This document shows, piece by piece, positions 63,407 to 64,000 of a DNA stretch of 64,000 bases; the stretch's first letter is position 1; every line of letters starts with the position of its first letter. The DNA is from Palsa-504 sp963839095 (GTDB lineage Bacteria > Actinomycetota > Actinomycetes > Streptosporangiales > Streptosporangiaceae). The translations under genes and the position numbers were made by a program. The stretch lies in contig CAWIUF010000001.1 of the NCBI GenBank assembly GCA_963839095.1, positions 124,001 through 188,000 of the forward strand, given 5' to 3'. Below the pieces are notes generated by a model. That model searched no databases. It was given only the letters and a program-made list of their open reading frames with translations, and was not told where the DNA came from.

Positions 63407-64000
63407 CTAGAAGTTGAACTTCAGCGTGGCCGGGACGGCGAGCGGAGGCCTCGCCGTCCCGGCTGCGAACGCAGGCCAGCGTTAGCTGACGGCGAGGTCT
63501 GGATGGTCGCCGGTGACGCCGCCCTGCGCACGCGCTCTGGTTGTTGTTCTCGTCAGCGGGCATCGTCGACGGTGACGGTGACCGTGGGTGGTGGCGCCGC
63601 GCCGCGATCTCCGAGTTGATGCCGGGTTCGTCGCGGCAGAGGCCACGGCAGCGGTGAACCATGCCGGCGGCGCAACCAGCTCACCGAGGCACCGCCAACG
63701 GTGACGAAGTGCCGCCGGACATCAGCGCTTGACCGTAGGCGTCACGTTGCTCAGCTAGGTCATGGAGGTCGTAGCCCGGTGTTCTTGACGGTGAAGATGA
63801 TGCGTCTCGGTCGCGCCGCCCGGGGTGAGCGGGACCACGCGGTCGCCTTGGCCGCGAGTCACCTTCCAGCTGCCGGCCGTGCCGACCGACGGCCGAGCCG
63901 GTACCCGACGCCGCTGGTGGCGAAGTAGGCGTAGGCGGCGCCGCCGGTGCCGAGGACGACTGCGCCGGCGGCGACGCCCGCGATGATGACCTTCTTGCGG
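63407..64000 (-). CDS. secreted SipW-signal protein, cut by the right edge (several shifts)
   Basis: The frame at the edge reads RKKVIIAGVAAGAVVLGTGGAAYAYFATSGVG, a signal with the AAYAYFATSG motif, then GSAVGTAGSWKVT, LTPGGATETIIFTVKNTGL and, past shifts, QALMSGGTSSPLAV, PGINSEIAA, TMPADENNNQSACAG and ATLKFNF at the end. It looks like one ~195-residue beta-rich protein with repeated single-base errors. The first codons lie beyond the window. It is the most upstream of the four secreted proteins seen. Confidence 0.65.

Noticed and set aside
1..64000. tRNA or rRNA genes
   Set aside because: I saw no cloverleaf-like sequence with the conserved D- and T-arm bases and no rRNA segments.

Overview
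The window is very GC-rich DNA from a high-GC Gram-positive actinomycete, most likely a mycelial soil type. The lineage call rests on gene families largely confined to that group. These are two DUF574 SAM-dependent methyltransferases, an XRE/DUF397/ATP-binding trio, a SigE-type sigma factor, a mycothiol-dependent maleylpyruvate isomerase family protein, F420-type oxidoreductases, a DUF222 HNH protein, and abundant GTG starts with 4-nt GTGA overlaps. I cannot name a species.

Layout. 0-5.7 kb: an amidase cut by the left edge, a Ser/Thr kinase with a beta-propeller-like tail, three small cytosolic genes and an orphan secreted protein. 5.7-15.7 kb: a reverse-strand operon (DUF917 protein, HyuA-like hydantoinase/oxoprolinase, then a five-gene peptide/nickel-type ABC importer) with a divergent PucR-type activator; this looks like an uptake-and-hydrolysis unit for a cyclic amide or similar compound. 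15.9-30.8 kb: mostly single-gene housekeeping or accessory functions (methyltransferases, cell-wall amidase, SigE with a PASTA membrane partner, two small-molecule phosphotransferases, GNATs, sterol-desaturase-like protein, arginase-like protein, saccharopine-dehydrogenase-like protein). 30.8-32.4 kb: a mosaic of truncated alpha/beta-hydrolase and LuxR-type regulator pieces. 32.4-42 kb: a likely catabolic region (VOC protein, SDR, tandem HxlR regulator, carotenoid/stilbene oxygenase, thiolase, SnoaL-like protein, F420-type LLM protein, acyl-CoA synthetase). 42-46.7 kb: a secreted glutamic peptidase, and an APC permease translationally coupled to a copper amine oxidase. 46.8-51.1 kb: a LacI regulator divergent from a three-gene operon (Gfo/Idh/MocA, DUF993, sugar isomerase-like TIM barrel) with a palindromic operator between them. 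51.8-53.7 kb: a complete ISAzo13-type insertion sequence lying inside the loop of a palindromic repeat; an uninterrupted copy of that repeat sits at 38.4 kb. 53.8-60 kb: small genes, a DUF3885 pseudogene, the DUF222-HNH gene, a PadR/HAAS pair, a SemiSWEET and the XRE/DUF397/HATPase locus. 60.1-64 kb: an operon of secreted proteins, three of which carry SipW-type (AYF) signal sequences.

Quality caveat. Many genes that are plainly homologous along their whole length are broken by single-base shifts, nearly always an extra or missing G or C. The density is extreme between 11.4 and 15.7 kb and around 19.6-20.8 kb. I treat these as one gene each and give the approximate shift positions. They are more likely base-calling or assembly errors than real decay, because the reading frame on each side is well conserved. 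All product calls come from recognising motifs and families by eye; no database search was run.
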